DNA of 64,000 bases from Lachnospiraceae bacterium (GCA_017553505.1 JAFZLD010000009.1:1-64000), one strand, 5' to 3'; shown: positions 17,401 through 26,715, counted from the first letter of the stretch. Made by a program: numbers and translations. The notes: generated by a model from the letters alone, not told the origin.

Positions 17401-17432
17401 GGAAAGTTTTATATTGATTGTCCGTCAAATCA

Positions 17433-17861
17433 TCAGAAGTTTTCAACCTCTTCATTGGTAACAAAGTCAAACTTCTTGTCTTCAAGTGCCTTGGCGCAAG
17501 CTTCGGCATTTTCGGGCTTAATTACTATGCAGGCGTTCTCGTCCTTGGTGGATAACGCATACATATATTCAACGTTGATGCCCGCATCCGCAACTTCCGA
17601 AAGAACGTGCTCGAGTGAGCCTACCGTGTGGGGAAGCTTGATTGCAAGCACATCAGTAAGGTGAGCGGAAAGACCCGCAGCCTTTAACGCATCCTTGGCC
17701 CTTGCGGCATCGGATACAATCATGCGAAGCATTCCGTAGTCATTGGTATCAGCAAGACTTAAGGATACGATATTAATGTTTTCGTTCTTTAAAACTTTGA
17801 GTGCGGACTGAAGTCTTCCGGCACTGTTCTCAAGAAATACAGAAACCTGCTTAATAAACAT
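17433..17861 (-). CDS. Tandem ACT-domain regulatory protein
   Basis: A 142-residue protein made of two ACT domains (about 4-68 and 71-137); the first begins KQVSVFLENSAGRLQSALKVL, a typical ACT start. ACT pairs bind amino acids and control enzymes. It follows the phenylacetate-CoA ligase gene by 20 bp and has a strong CGGAGGG. The paaK-ACT pair is common in gut Firmicutes and archaea next to indolepyruvate oxidoreductase genes. It probably senses an aromatic or branched amino acid and tunes this pathway, an inference from context. Confidence 0.88.
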   Translation of the reverse strand: MFIKQVSVFLENSAGRLQSALKVLKNENINIVSLSLADTNDYGMLRMIVSDAARAKDALKAAGLSAHLTDVLAIKLPHTVGSLEHVLSEVADAGINVEYMYALSTKDENACIVIKPENAEACAKALEDKKFDFVTNEEVENF

Positions 17862-17881
17862 AAGTAACCCTCCGTAATGAA

Positions 17882-19183
17882 TTAATCAAATACTCTCTTG
17901 TCGATAACATGAACGCTCTTACCTTCCGCACGCTCTAAGGTCTTAGGCTCAACAAGCTTAACCTTAACCGCAAGTCCGATGGCGGTCTTGATAACGCCTT
18001 CGATGCGCTTGGTAAGCTTTTCAAGTTCTTTAATCTCGTCGGAGAAGAAGCGCTCTTCTACTTCTACCTGTACTTCTATTGTATCAAGATTATTCACTCT
18101 GTCCACTATTATCATGTAGTGAGGGAGAATTCCGTCCATTTCAAGAAGCGCTGCTTCTATCTGTGAAGGGAATACGTTAACGCCTCTAAGCACAAGCATA
18201 TCGTCGGAACGTCCCTTGAAGCGTGCAATTCTTGCGGTAGTACGGCCGCATGCGCAAGGAGTTCTGTCGATGGAAGTTAAGTCCTTGGTGCGGTATCTGA
18301 TAAGCGGGATACCTTCCTTGGTCAGGGTTGTAAATACAAGCTCGCCAAGCTCACCGTCGGGAACGGGCTGAAGGGTTTCTTTGGCCACGATTTCGGGAAG
18401 GAAGTGGTCTTCCTGTACATGTAAGCCCTTGTGCTCGATACAGTCGCAGGCCACGCCGGGACCCATAATCTCGGAAAGTCCGTAGATATCGAAACAGTTA
18501 ACATGAAGCTTCTCTTCAATCTGCTGTCTCATTTTCTCAGTCCAGGGCTCAGCACCGCAAACTGCTGCTTTAAGCTTGATATTATTAATCTCGCCTGTCT
18601 CATAAAGAGTCTCGGCAATATGTAAAAGGTACGAAGGGGTACACATGATACCCGTTGCACCGAAGTCATTCATCATTGTGATAAGTTTCTTGGTATTACC
18701 TGTAGACATGGGAACTACAGTCGCGCCTACATTCTCAACACCGTAATGAGCACCGAGACCGCCGGTGAACAAGCCGTAGCCGTAAGCAACCTGCACGATA
18801 TCGTTCTTGCCGATTCCGCACTGAGTAAGAGCTCTTGCCACACACTCTGCCCAGATGTCGATGTCTCGTCTGGTGTAACCTACAACAGTAGCCTTACCTG
18901 TGGTACCGCTTGAAGCGTGAATACGCACAATCTCGGACTGGGGAGCTGCGAAAAGTCCGAAAGGATAAGTATCTCTCAAATCATCCTTGGTGGTAAAAGG
19001 AAGCTTGGTTAAGTCTTCAAGTCCGTTTATATCGCCGGGCTCCAAGCCTACGTTCTGCATCTTTTTACGATAGTATTCTACATTGTGGTATACATATTTA
19101 ACCTGTTTCTTAAGTCTTTCACCCTGAAGCACGCACATCTGATCGCGGCTCATACATTCTTTAGCTTCATTCCAAATAGCCAT
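17882..19183 (-). CDS. paaK: Phenylacetate-CoA ligase
   Basis: AMP-forming arylacetate-CoA ligase of 433 residues. The adenylation motif SSGTTGKATVVGYT (about 92-105), the later motif FDIYGLSEIMGPGVA and the acidic RTKDLT segment are all present. The longest frame starts with TTG at 19204 inside the ribosome binding region; ATG 19183 follows GCGAGG and gives MAIWNEAKECMS, the usual start of this family. It sits in an operon with iorA and iorB. There it probably interconverts arylacetyl-CoA made by the oxidoreductase and the free acid, gaining energy in amino acid fermentation. Substrate range (phenyl, hydroxyphenyl or indole acetate) is not decidable. Confidence 0.92.
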   Translation of the reverse strand: MAIWNEAKECMSRDQMCVLQGERLKKQVKYVYHNVEYYRKKMQNVGLEPGDINGLEDLTKLPFTTKDDLRDTYPFGLFAAPQSEIVRIHASSGTTGKATVVGYTRRDIDIWAECVARALTQCGIGKNDIVQVAYGYGLFTGGLGAHYGVENVGATVVPMSTGNTKKLITMMNDFGATGIMCTPSYLLHIAETLYETGEINNIKLKAAVCGAEPWTEKMRQQIEEKLHVNCFDIYGLSEIMGPGVACDCIEHKGLHVQEDHFLPEIVAKETLQPVPDGELGELVFTTLTKEGIPLIRYRTKDLTSIDRTPCACGRTTARIARFKGRSDDMLVLRGVNVFPSQIEAALLEMDGILPHYMIIVDRVNNLDTIEVQVEVEERFFSDEIKELEKLTKRIEGVIKTAIGLAVKVKLVEPKTLERAEGKSVHVIDKRVFD

Positions 19184-19234
19184 TATTTTATCCTCGCTTT
19201 GCAATCAATAGGTTCCGGGATAAACTACTATTTC

Positions 19235-19266
19235 CCCAAACGGTGGTCTCCCACTCCCCGTTTGGG
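19235..19266 (-). other. Hairpin between iorB and paaK
   Basis: A 9-bp stem CCCAAACGG/CCGTTTGGG (19235-19243/19258-19266) starts three bases after the iorB stop. There is no T tract, so it is more likely a processing or stabilising element than a terminator. Confidence 0.5.
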
Positions 19267-19268
19267 AC

Positions 19269-19838
19269 TCAAAACTCGAATCCCTTGATGAAAGCTGCTT
19301 TGTTAATGTCTATGGTCTTCGGAGGAACGGTTTCCTCGATAACTTTAAGCCACTGTTCCTTGGAAAAATCCATGTGCTTGGCGGCAAGACCGAGCACGAT
19401 TATGTTAAATACCTTGGCGTTGCCCATCTTTAAAGCTTCTGTCTGGGCATCGATTGAATATACTTTATAATCTTTGGAAAGATTCTTAATAATGTCTGCG
19501 GGATACTCTGCGGCACCTGTAACGACTGGCATGGGATCGATTCGCTGGTCGTTAACGATGAGTACTCCGTTCTTTTTAAGAAAATGGGCGTATCTTAACG
19601 CTTCGAGACGTTCAAAAGCAATGAGCACGTCTGCGCATCCTTCCTCAACGATAGGCTCCGCAACCTTCTCGCCGTAGCGTACGTAAGTTACAACGGAACC
19701 TCCGCGCTGAGCCATTCCGTGAACTTCGGAAAGCTTAACATCGTAGCCCGCGCTTAACATTATTCCGCCTAAGATTCGGCTGGTAAGAAGGGTTCCCTGT
19801 CCGCCCACGCCGACAATCATAATATTCTTAGTTTCCAT
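19269..19838 (-). CDS. iorB: Indolepyruvate:ferredoxin oxidoreductase, beta subunit
   Basis: A 189-residue gamma-type domain of 2-oxoacid:ferredoxin oxidoreductases, with the start MIVGVGGQGTLLTSRILG and the HGMAQRGGSV motif characteristic of IorB. With IorA it oxidatively decarboxylates aryl pyruvates (from Trp, Phe, Tyr transamination) to arylacetyl-CoA with reduction of ferredoxin. It follows iorA by 12 bp. Length is normal for the family. Confidence 0.93.
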   Translation of the reverse strand: METKNIMIVGVGGQGTLLTSRILGGIMLSAGYDVKLSEVHGMAQRGGSVVTYVRYGEKVAEPIVEEGCADVLIAFERLEALRYAHFLKKNGVLIVNDQRIDPMPVVTGAAEYPADIIKNLSKDYKVYSIDAQTEALKMGNAKVFNIIVLGLAAKHMDFSKEQWLKVIEETVPPKTIDINKAAFIKGFEF

Positions 19839-19850
19839 CTGAATGTACCT

Positions 19851-21584
19851 CTATCTCTCTACGCATTCGATAGCGTCAAACTTACACATCTGCTTGCACA
19901 GTCCGCAACCGTTACACATGGTTACATCGATTGAAACGGTGCCGTCCGCGTTCTTGGTAAGAGCGGGACAACCGGGCTTTAAGCAGGCTCCGCACTTCTT
20001 ACACTTGTCGCTTACAGGCTTGCACACGTTGGGGAACTTCTGTCCCTTAAGGAGTGCGCAGGGTGCCTGACATATGATAACGGAAACCTCGTCGCGAGCC
20101 GTCTCTTCTTTAATCGCCTTGGTAAGGCCTGCCTGGTCAAAAGAAGAAACCTCGACAACGTGCTCGATTCCCATGGACTTGCACAAATTATAAATGTCTA
20201 TAGCGTATGTAGGCTCACCCATGAGGGTCTTACCTGTAGCCGCATGGTCCTGATGACCTGTCATACCGGTGGTGGAGTTATCCAGAATCATAACTGTGCC
20301 GGTGGCCTTGTTGTAGACCATGTTCATAAGGGAATTCACACCTGTATGAAGGAAGGTGGAATCGCCGATAACTGCTACCCAGTTCTTAACGTAATCCTTA
20401 CCCTTGGCCTTCTCCATACCGTGAAGTGTGGAAATAGAGGAACCCATGCAGACTGCGGTATCTACTACGTTAAGAGGTGCAACAGCGCCGAGTGTGTAGC
20501 ATCCGATGTCGCCTGCGGCATGAATCTTTAAGTTCTTAAGAGCGGTATATACGCTTCTGTGAGGGCATCCGGGGCACAAAATCGGAGGACGCGCGGGAAC
20601 TTCTTGAGCCTTAGTCTCAGGCTCCGAACCCTTAAGTACCTTTCTTAACATATTGGCACTGTACTCACCCTGAATGGTGAATGCTTCCTTGCCGATGCAC
20701 TTAATACCCATTGCACGAACCTGTTCTTCGATAACGGGCTCGAGTTCTTCGAATATATATAATGTCTCGATTTCTTTGGCAAAATCTGCGATTAAAGTCT
20801 TGGGTAAAGGATTGAGAAGTCCGAGCTTAAGAACCGATGCGTCGGGACATACTTCCTTAACATACTGATAAGCGATACCGCTTGTGATGAAGCCAAGCTT
20901 CTTGTCGCCCCACTCGATGCGGTTGATGGGCATCGATGCGCCGTCTTCAGCCATCTTCTTAAGGCGCTCTTCCACGAATACATGGCGCTTCTTGGCCATG
21001 CCGGGCATCATAACGTTCTTCTGGATGTTCTTTTCATAAGGCTTGTCCGGGATCTCCTTACGCTCTTCCAATGTAACAAGTCCCTGAGAGTGTCCGAGAC
21101 GCGTGGTGGTACGCATGATTACGGGCGTATCGTACTTCTCGGAAAGTTCAAAAGCATACTTAATATAATCCTTGGCTTCCTGGGAATCCGAAGGCTCGAT
21201 AACGGGCACCATGGAGGCGCGACCAATCATTCTTGTATCCTGTTCGTTCTGTGAAGAGTAAAGACCGGGGTCATCGGCTACCACAAGTACCATACCGCCG
21301 TTAACACCGATATAAGAAACTGAGTAAAGCGGATCGCTTGCAACGTTAAGTCCTACGTGCTTCATGGAACACATGGAACGTGCGCCCGCCATTGAAGCTC
21401 CGATTGCCACTTCGCATGCAACCTTCTCATTGGGGCTCCACTCACAGTAAATCTCCTTATAATTAACAAGGTTCTCGCTTATCTCGGTACTGGGAGTTCC
21501 GGGGTATGCGGCAGAAACCTTAACACCTGCTTCATATGCACCGCGCGCAATTGCGGCGTTTCCAAGCATAATCTTCTTTTCCAA
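19851..21584 (-). CDS. iorA: Indolepyruvate:ferredoxin oxidoreductase, alpha subunit
   Basis: Large catalytic subunit (577 residues from the start used). It begins with the pyrimidine-binding domain (AAYPGTPSTEISE). The TPP-binding domain follows (about 345-500), with GDIGCYTLG, GDSTFLHTGVNSL and DNSTTGMTGHQ. Last come two [4Fe-4S] clusters near the C-terminus (CKKCGACLKPGCP and CNGCGLCKQMC). The longest frame starts with GTG at 21602; I prefer TTG 21584, nine bases after AAAGGA, giving the family-typical MEKKIMLGNAAIARGAYEAG. ATG 21569 is the alternative. It is the first gene of the iorA-iorB-paaK-ACT operon. Confidence 0.94.
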   Translation of the reverse strand: MEKKIMLGNAAIARGAYEAGVKVSAAYPGTPSTEISENLVNYKEIYCEWSPNEKVACEVAIGASMAGARSMCSMKHVGLNVASDPLYSVSYIGVNGGMVLVVADDPGLYSSQNEQDTRMIGRASMVPVIEPSDSQEAKDYIKYAFELSEKYDTPVIMRTTTRLGHSQGLVTLEERKEIPDKPYEKNIQKNVMMPGMAKKRHVFVEERLKKMAEDGASMPINRIEWGDKKLGFITSGIAYQYVKEVCPDASVLKLGLLNPLPKTLIADFAKEIETLYIFEELEPVIEEQVRAMGIKCIGKEAFTIQGEYSANMLRKVLKGSEPETKAQEVPARPPILCPGCPHRSVYTALKNLKIHAAGDIGCYTLGAVAPLNVVDTAVCMGSSISTLHGMEKAKGKDYVKNWVAVIGDSTFLHTGVNSLMNMVYNKATGTVMILDNSTTGMTGHQDHAATGKTLMGEPTYAIDIYNLCKSMGIEHVVEVSSFDQAGLTKAIKEETARDEVSVIICQAPCALLKGQKFPNVCKPVSDKCKKCGACLKPGCPALTKNADGTVSIDVTMCNGCGLCKQMCKFDAIECVER

Positions 21585-21682
21585 CTCTAACCATCCTTTC
21601 ACTTCTAAAACGCTTTAGCGATTTAAACTACTAATTTGGTATTTTAGCATTGTGCCTATCTTAAGTCAAGTACACGTATAAA

Positions 21683-22381
21683 TTACTTCAAATAAGGATA
21701 TGCGGAGATAAGAATCTGCCCGCCGAAATAGGTAACAAGCGCAAGAAGCGACCATCCGTAGGTACTTCCGAACACCTTGTTGCGCGCCATAAGCCAGTCC
21801 GAAATCGGAAGCAGGCACAAACCGATGCCCAGAACCACAAGAGGCGCGCTGCCTCCTATACACAGATTTACCCCGAGGGCAAAAGAAGCACTTATCGTAA
21901 GATTGTACCCCACCAGCAGAATCCTGTACTTCTTACTGAGCAACTTGTGCGTAAGTATCCATCCGGCCGCGGCAAGAACTACATATATAATAAGCGCAAT
22001 CGGACTGAAGTGCTTCGTAATCGTGAGAATAGCCGCGATATAGAGAACATGTCCGAAAAAGAACAGGAATCCTCCCTTAATAAATTTAATCTCAAGCACT
22101 ATATCTCCCGCTGCACACACGCACATGCCCGCTATCAAAAGAAAATCGCCGACAGCAAGTCCTTTGGACGCATTAAATATAGTACCGACAATTATTGCAA
22201 TCACCGGCACGCCTATACAAGCGCCCTTCCACATAAGCTTCTTTTTACGCGGAGTATGGTCATATTTGCACTTAGTGTATTTGGGAACCATTAAGAATAA
22301 ATCCGTAATATACATAAGAGTAACTATAAGATAAAGAACTCTCATTAGAAGAATTGACGATCCGTCACCTGCAAGAATCAT
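21683..22381 (-). CDS. YhhN-family lysoplasmalogenase-like membrane protein
   Basis: A 232-residue protein with about eight hydrophobic helices and the family segments CVCAAGDIVLEIK and FFFGHVLYIAAI (FxxGHxxY), typical of YhhN/TMEM86 proteins, some of which hydrolyse the vinyl-ether bond of lysoplasmalogens. Plasmalogens are common in anaerobic Clostridia, so the role is plausible but unproven. The ATG at 22381 has AGGGGTG eleven bases upstream. It appears to be a single-gene unit. Confidence 0.8.
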   Translation of the reverse strand: MILAGDGSSILLMRVLYLIVTLMYITDLFLMVPKYTKCKYDHTPRKKKLMWKGACIGVPVIAIIVGTIFNASKGLAVGDFLLIAGMCVCAAGDIVLEIKFIKGGFLFFFGHVLYIAAILTITKHFSPIALIIYVVLAAAGWILTHKLLSKKYRILLVGYNLTISASFALGVNLCIGGSAPLVVLGIGLCLLPISDWLMARNKVFGSTYGWSLLALVTYFGGQILISAYPYLK

Positions 22382-22484
22382 AATAAGTACACCCCTGAAA
22401 GCTTTCTTTTACCGTATTGTACCATATTTCGACTCGTTTTTCTCACTTTAACGAAGAAAAATTTTCACAATTTAGCGAATTGCA

Positions 22485-22513
22485 TTGACAAAGCATTTTG
22501 TTTGTATTATCAT
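22485..22513 (+). promoter_or_regulatory. Promoter of the livJ-like gene
   Basis: TTGACA (22485-22490) and TATCAT (22508-22513) with 17 bp spacing. The leader holds a 9-bp inverted repeat, ATAAAGAAT/ATTCTTTAT (22522-22530/22539-22547). Confidence 0.8.
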
Positions 22514-22572
22514 ATCGACCAATAAAGAATCACTCGTTATTCTTTATAGCAGCAGTTTAGGAGGAAAAATAT

Positions 22573-23730
22573 ATGAGAAAGTTAGGAAAACTCACAAGTG
22601 TTGTCCTTTCCGCAGTTATGGCAGTGTCCATGCTTGCAGGTTGCGGCAACCAGGCTAAATCAGGCACCTTCAAAATCGGTGCAATCGGACCTTTCACAGG
22701 TGATGCAGCCATTTACGGTCTTGCAGTCAAGAACGGTGCCGACATTGCTATTAAGGAAATCAACGAAGCCGGCGGTATCAACGGCTACAAGATTGAATAC
22801 AACTCACAGGACGATGAGCTTGACAACGAGAAATCAGTCAACGCTTACAACGCCCTTAAGGACTGGGGAATGCAGATTCTCGTAGGTTCCACCACAAGCG
22901 GATGCTCTATCGCAGTTTCCGCTGAATCTTCAGCAGATAACATGTTCCAGCTCACCCCTTCAGGTTCAGCTAAAGACTGTATCGCTACTCCCAATGCTTT
23001 CCAGGTATGCTTTAACGACCCCAACCAGGGTATTGCTTCCGCTCAGTACATCGGCGGCAACAAGCTTGCTTCCAAGGTAGCGGTTATTTACAACAGCTCC
23101 GACCCTTACTCAAACGGTATCTATGAAAAGTTTGCCAAAGAAGCCGAGAATCAGCCCTTCGAAATCGTAAGTGCGGAAGCATTCACATCAGACAGCAAGA
23201 GCGACTTCTCCGTACAGCTTCAGAAGGCCAAGGAAAACGGCGCAGAGCTCGTATTCCTTCCCATCTACTATGCAGAAGCTTCTTTGATCCTTACTCAGTC
23301 CGCTTCCGCAGGTTACGGCTTTAAGTTCTTCGGTTGCGACGGTTTAGACGGTATCTTAGGCGTTGACAACTTTGATAAGAGCCTTGCAGAAGGCGTTATG
23401 CTTCTTACTCCTTTCGCAGCAGATGCTACCGACGAAAAGACTCAGTCATTCGTTAAGAAGTATCAGGAAGCTTACGGCGAAATTCCCAACCAGTTTGCAG
23501 CAGATGCTTACGATGCTATCTACATCATCAAGGCAGCTATCGAAGCCGCCAATGCAACTCCCGATATGAGCGTTTCAGACCTCTGCGAAGCTATGAAGGT
23601 TCAGATGGGCAAGATTTCCGTTGACGGTCTTACCGGTCTTTCAATGACATGGGATGCCGACGGTGCGGTTAACAAAGCGCCCAAGGCTATGGAGATCAAG
23701 AACGGCGAATACGCTTTGATTCAGAACTAG
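22573..23730 (+). CDS. livJ: Branched-chain amino acid ABC transporter substrate-binding lipoprotein
   Basis: Extracellular lipoprotein of 385 residues with signal peptide and lipobox SMLAGCG (Cys about 25), followed by a type I periplasmic-binding fold starting FKIGAIGPFTGDAAIYG, the LivJ/LivK signature. It captures Leu, Ile or Val (or related amino acids or small amides) for the downstream LivHMGF importer. It has its own promoter and a strong terminator, so it can be made in excess over the permease. Codon use is GC-shifted, as in highly expressed genes. Confidence 0.93.
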   Translation: MRKLGKLTSVVLSAVMAVSMLAGCGNQAKSGTFKIGAIGPFTGDAAIYGLAVKNGADIAIKEINEAGGINGYKIEYNSQDDELDNEKSVNAYNALKDWGMQILVGSTTSGCSIAVSAESSADNMFQLTPSGSAKDCIATPNAFQVCFNDPNQGIASAQYIGGNKLASKVAVIYNSSDPYSNGIYEKFAKEAENQPFEIVSAEAFTSDSKSDFSVQLQKAKENGAELVFLPIYYAEASLILTQSASAGYGFKFFGCDGLDGILGVDNFDKSLAEGVMLLTPFAADATDEKTQSFVKKYQEAYGEIPNQFAADAYDAIYIIKAAIEAANATPDMSVSDLCEAMKVQMGKISVDGLTGLSMTWDADGAVNKAPKAMEIKNGEYALIQN

Positions 23731-23759
23731 TTTCTTTTTAACTTAGTTATCCCAATGGA

Positions 23760-23787
23760 GGGCGCACTAATAATGCGCCCTTTTTTT
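23760..23787 (+). terminator. Terminator after the livJ-like gene
   Basis: GGGCGCA/TGCGCCC stem (23760-23766/23774-23780) followed by seven T. Confidence 0.92.
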
Positions 23788-23791
23788 AGGA

Positions 23792-23893
23792 ATCATAAAC
23801 CTGTGTTGTAGGTTTATGATGGCGGGCATTAGCTTTAAAATGGCCGCCACGCGGAGAGTTCCGCTATCCATTTGGTAGTTCACAAATGGATAG
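23792..23893. repeat. Two perfect 11-bp inverted repeats upstream of livHMGF
   Basis: ATCATAAACCT/AGGTTTATGAT (23792-23802/23810-23820) and CTATCCATTTG/CAAATGGATAG (23864-23874/23883-23893) lie between the livJ terminator and the livH promoter, with a GGCGG...CCGCC stem between them. The second ends 14 bp before the -35 box. They may be operators or hairpins. Confidence 0.6.
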
Positions 23894-23907
23894 TTACCTC
23901 TGATATC

Positions 23908-23936
23908 TTGAACAGGCGCGATTCATGCGCTACAAT
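23908..23936 (+). promoter_or_regulatory. Promoter of livHMGF
   Basis: TTGAAC (23908-23913) and TACAAT (23931-23936) with 17 bp spacing, about 40 bp before livH. Confidence 0.7.
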
Positions 23937-23977
23937 TTACTTGTGTTTGTTATTACAAAGAAGAAGGATGAGTGGAT

Positions 23978-24859
23978 ATGGCTTTTTTATCGTATTTGAT
24001 TAACGGCATAAGCCTCGGCGCCGTATATGCCATCATAGCCCTCGGCTACACCATGGTATACGGAATTGCCAAGATGCTTAATTTTGCCCACGGCGACGTA
24101 ATAATGATAGGCAGCTACGTGGTGTTCTGCGTGGTAAGCATGCTTAATCTTCCCGTGTGGCTCGGAATACTTCTCTCTGTCTTGGTGTGCACCGCCCTCG
24201 GTGTTACCATTGAAGCGATTGCCTACAGACCTCTTCGTCAGGCGACCTCTTCTCTTACAGTTCTTATTACAGCAATCGGTGTCAGCTACTTTTTACAGAA
24301 TGTAGCGCTCTTAATCTTTGGTGCCAACACCAAGGCTTTCACATCGGTTGTTCCTATCGATGCAGTTAAGATTGGTGAGAGTCTCACCATTACCGGCGAG
24401 TCTATCGTGACCATTATCGCCTGCATCATAATCATGATTGTTCTTACCCTTTTTGTTAACAAAACAAAGGCAGGACGCGCCATGCTCGCAGTTTCCGAGG
24501 ATAAAGGTGCGGCTCAGCTTATGGGTATTAATGTAAATAAGACAATTTCTCTTACTTTTGCCATCGGTTCCGCACTTGCCGCCATCGCAGGCGTGCTTCT
24601 GTGCTCGGCATACCCTTCTCTTACTCCTTATACAGGCTCCATGCCCGGTATCAAGGCGTTTGTGGCTGCGGTATTCGGAGGAATCGGCTCCATTCCCGGA
24701 GCTTTCATCGGCGGTATCATCTTGGGTATCATCGAAAATTTGTCCAAGGCATATATTTCCTCACAGCTTTCCGATGCCATCGTGTTCTGTGTGCTTATCA
24801 TCGTGCTTGTTGTTAAGCCTACCGGACTTCTTGGTAAGAAGCTTCAGGAAAAGGTTTAA
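23978..24859 (+). CDS. livH: Branched-chain amino acid ABC transporter permease LivH
   Basis: Inner-membrane permease of 293 residues with about eight helices and family motifs GAVYAIIALGYTMVYG at the start, MLNFAHGDV and the EAA-like loop AFVAAVFGGIGSIPGA. The GTG at 23972 lies too close to the Shine-Dalgarno AAGGA (23964-23968); ATG 23978 is nine bases away and is used. It pairs with LivM. A separate promoter precedes it, so livHMGF is transcribed independently of livJ. Confidence 0.94.
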   Translation: MAFLSYLINGISLGAVYAIIALGYTMVYGIAKMLNFAHGDVIMIGSYVVFCVVSMLNLPVWLGILLSVLVCTALGVTIEAIAYRPLRQATSSLTVLITAIGVSYFLQNVALLIFGANTKAFTSVVPIDAVKIGESLTITGESIVTIIACIIIMIVLTLFVNKTKAGRAMLAVSEDKGAAQLMGINVNKTISLTFAIGSALAAIAGVLLCSAYPSLTPYTGSMPGIKAFVAAVFGGIGSIPGAFIGGIILGIIENLSKAYISSQLSDAIVFCVLIIVLVVKPTGLLGKKLQEKV

Positions 24860-24870
24860 GGGGGTGTGGT

Positions 24871-25941
24871 ATGAAAGAATTATTTAAGAAAAACAAAGAC
24901 ACTCTCATAACTCTCGGCATCGTTACGGGTGCTTACGTTTTGATAGAAATTCTGCTTAAAGCCGGCGCTGTTTCAAGCCTTTTCAAAGGTCTTCTCGTGC
25001 CGCTTTGCTCCTACATAATCCTTGCGGTATCGCTTAACTTAACCGTAGGTATCTTAGGTGAATTGAGCCTCGGTCATGCGGGCTTTATGTGTATCGGAGC
25101 TTTCACAAGCGCTTTCTTTTCCAAGATTACCGTAGGTGTCATCAATCCCGGCTGGCTCAGATTTGTGCTTGCAATCATTATAGGTTTCTTTTTCGCGGGA
25201 CTCTTCGGCTTCTTAATCGGCATGCCCGTATTAAGGCTTAAGGGCGACTACCTTGCAATCGTAACGCTTGCTTTTGGCGAGATTATCAAGAATGTTATCA
25301 ACGTTTTGTATATCGGCCGTGACTCAAGAGGCTTCCACTTCTCCATCAAGGACTCGGTGTCGCTTGGTCTTGAAGAAGACGGTCAGATGCTTATAAACGG
25401 AGCTCAGGGTATTACCGGAACCCCCAAGGATTCCAACTTTACCGCAGGCTTCATACTTATAATGATTACGCTTATTATCATTCTTAACTTTATCAAGAGC
25501 CGTGAGGGACGCGCTGTAATGGCTATTCGTGATAACGTTATCGCAGCCGAGTCTGTTGGTATTAACGTTACGCGTTACAAGCTTCTTGCGTTCAGTCTTT
25601 CCGCCGCTCTTGCGGGTGTTGCCGGAGTGCTTTACTCTCACAACTTAAACTCACTCATGGCTACCACCAAGAACTTCGGTTACAACATGTCCATAATGAT
25701 ACTGGTATTCGTGGTACTCGGCGGCATCGGCTCCATCAGAGGATCGGTAATCTCTGCGATTATCTTAACTCTGCTCCCCGAGCTATTAAGAGGCCTTTCC
25801 AACTACCGTATGCTTATATACGCAATCGTGCTTATCGCCATGATGTTGTTTAACTGGGCGCCTTCCGCTCGTGCTTTCAGAGAACGCATGGTTGCCAGAC
25901 TGCCTTTCTTTAAAAAGAAATCGGCAGAGAAGGAGGTGTAA
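24871..25941 (+). CDS. livM: Branched-chain amino acid ABC transporter permease LivM
   Basis: Second permease subunit, 356 residues, about ten helices. It shows the family motifs LNLTVGILGELSLGHAGF (about 59-76), RLKGDYLAIVTLAFGEI and GREGRAVMAIRDN-like EAA-loop sequence (SREGRAVMAIRDN). It follows livH by 11 bp behind a GGGGGTG ribosome binding site and precedes livG by 3 bp. Confidence 0.94.
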   Translation: MKELFKKNKDTLITLGIVTGAYVLIEILLKAGAVSSLFKGLLVPLCSYIILAVSLNLTVGILGELSLGHAGFMCIGAFTSAFFSKITVGVINPGWLRFVLAIIIGFFFAGLFGFLIGMPVLRLKGDYLAIVTLAFGEIIKNVINVLYIGRDSRGFHFSIKDSVSLGLEEDGQMLINGAQGITGTPKDSNFTAGFILIMITLIIILNFIKSREGRAVMAIRDNVIAAESVGINVTRYKLLAFSLSAALAGVAGVLYSHNLNSLMATTKNFGYNMSIMILVFVVLGGIGSIRGSVISAIILTLLPELLRGLSNYRMLIYAIVLIAMMLFNWAPSARAFRERMVARLPFFKKKSAEKEV

Positions 25942-25944
25942 GTT

Positions 25945-26715
25945 ATGGCATTAATAAATACACTCCTTGAAGTTAACCACTTATCAATATCCTTCGGCGG
26001 TCTTCGTGCCGTTGATGATTTGAACCTTTCCATCAAGAAGGGTGAGCTTTACGGTCTTATCGGTCCCAACGGTGCCGGCAAGACTACTGCATTTAACCTT
26101 CTTACGGGCGTTTACAAGCCTAATGAAGGCATCATCAGACTTGACGGTAAGAACATAACCGGTCTTAAGACTATTGAGATTAATAAGGCGGGTGTTGCCC
26201 GTACTTTCCAGAACATTCGACTTTTCAAGGACTTAACCGTTCTTGATAACGTTAAGGTAGGACTTCACAATCTTTACTCCTACTCTACTCTCTCTGCCGT
26301 TCTCAGACTTCCTTCTTACAGAAAGGTTGAGAAGCAGATGGACAAGAGAGCCATGGAACTTCTTGAAGTTTTCGGTCTTGAGGAAAGCGCTCATCTTAAG
26401 GCTTCACAGCTTCCTTACGGTAAGCAGCGTAAGCTTGAGATTGCAAGAGCCCTTGCTACGGAGCCCAAGCTTTTGCTCCTCGATGAGCCTGCCGCAGGTA
26501 TGAATCCTCAGGAGACTCAGGAACTTATGTCAACCATTACTTTCATTAGGGATAAGTTCAATTTGACCATTCTTTTGATAGAACATGACATGAAACTTGT
26601 GGCAGGTATCTGCGAACGCTTAACCGTTCTTAACTTCGGTCGCGTCCTTGCGGAAGGCCCCACAAGCGAAGTACTTAAGAACCCTGAAGTTATTACAGCA
26701 TACTTAGGAGAATAA
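25945..26715 (+). CDS. livG: Branched-chain amino acid ABC transporter ATPase LivG
   Basis: A 256-residue ATPase with Walker A GPNGAGKTT (about 42), the LivG-type QNIRLF Q-loop, signature LPYGKQRKLEIARAL (variant of LSGGQ typical of LivG) and Walker B LLLLDEPAAGMN. It ends with the LivG tail ITAYLGE. Shine-Dalgarno AAGGAGG is inside the end of livM. Confidence 0.95.
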   Translation: MALINTLLEVNHLSISFGGLRAVDDLNLSIKKGELYGLIGPNGAGKTTAFNLLTGVYKPNEGIIRLDGKNITGLKTIEINKAGVARTFQNIRLFKDLTVLDNVKVGLHNLYSYSTLSAVLRLPSYRKVEKQMDKRAMELLEVFGLEESAHLKASQLPYGKQRKLEIARALATEPKLLLLDEPAAGMNPQETQELMSTITFIRDKFNLTILLIEHDMKLVAGICERLTVLNFGRVLAEGPTSEVLKNPEVITAYLGE

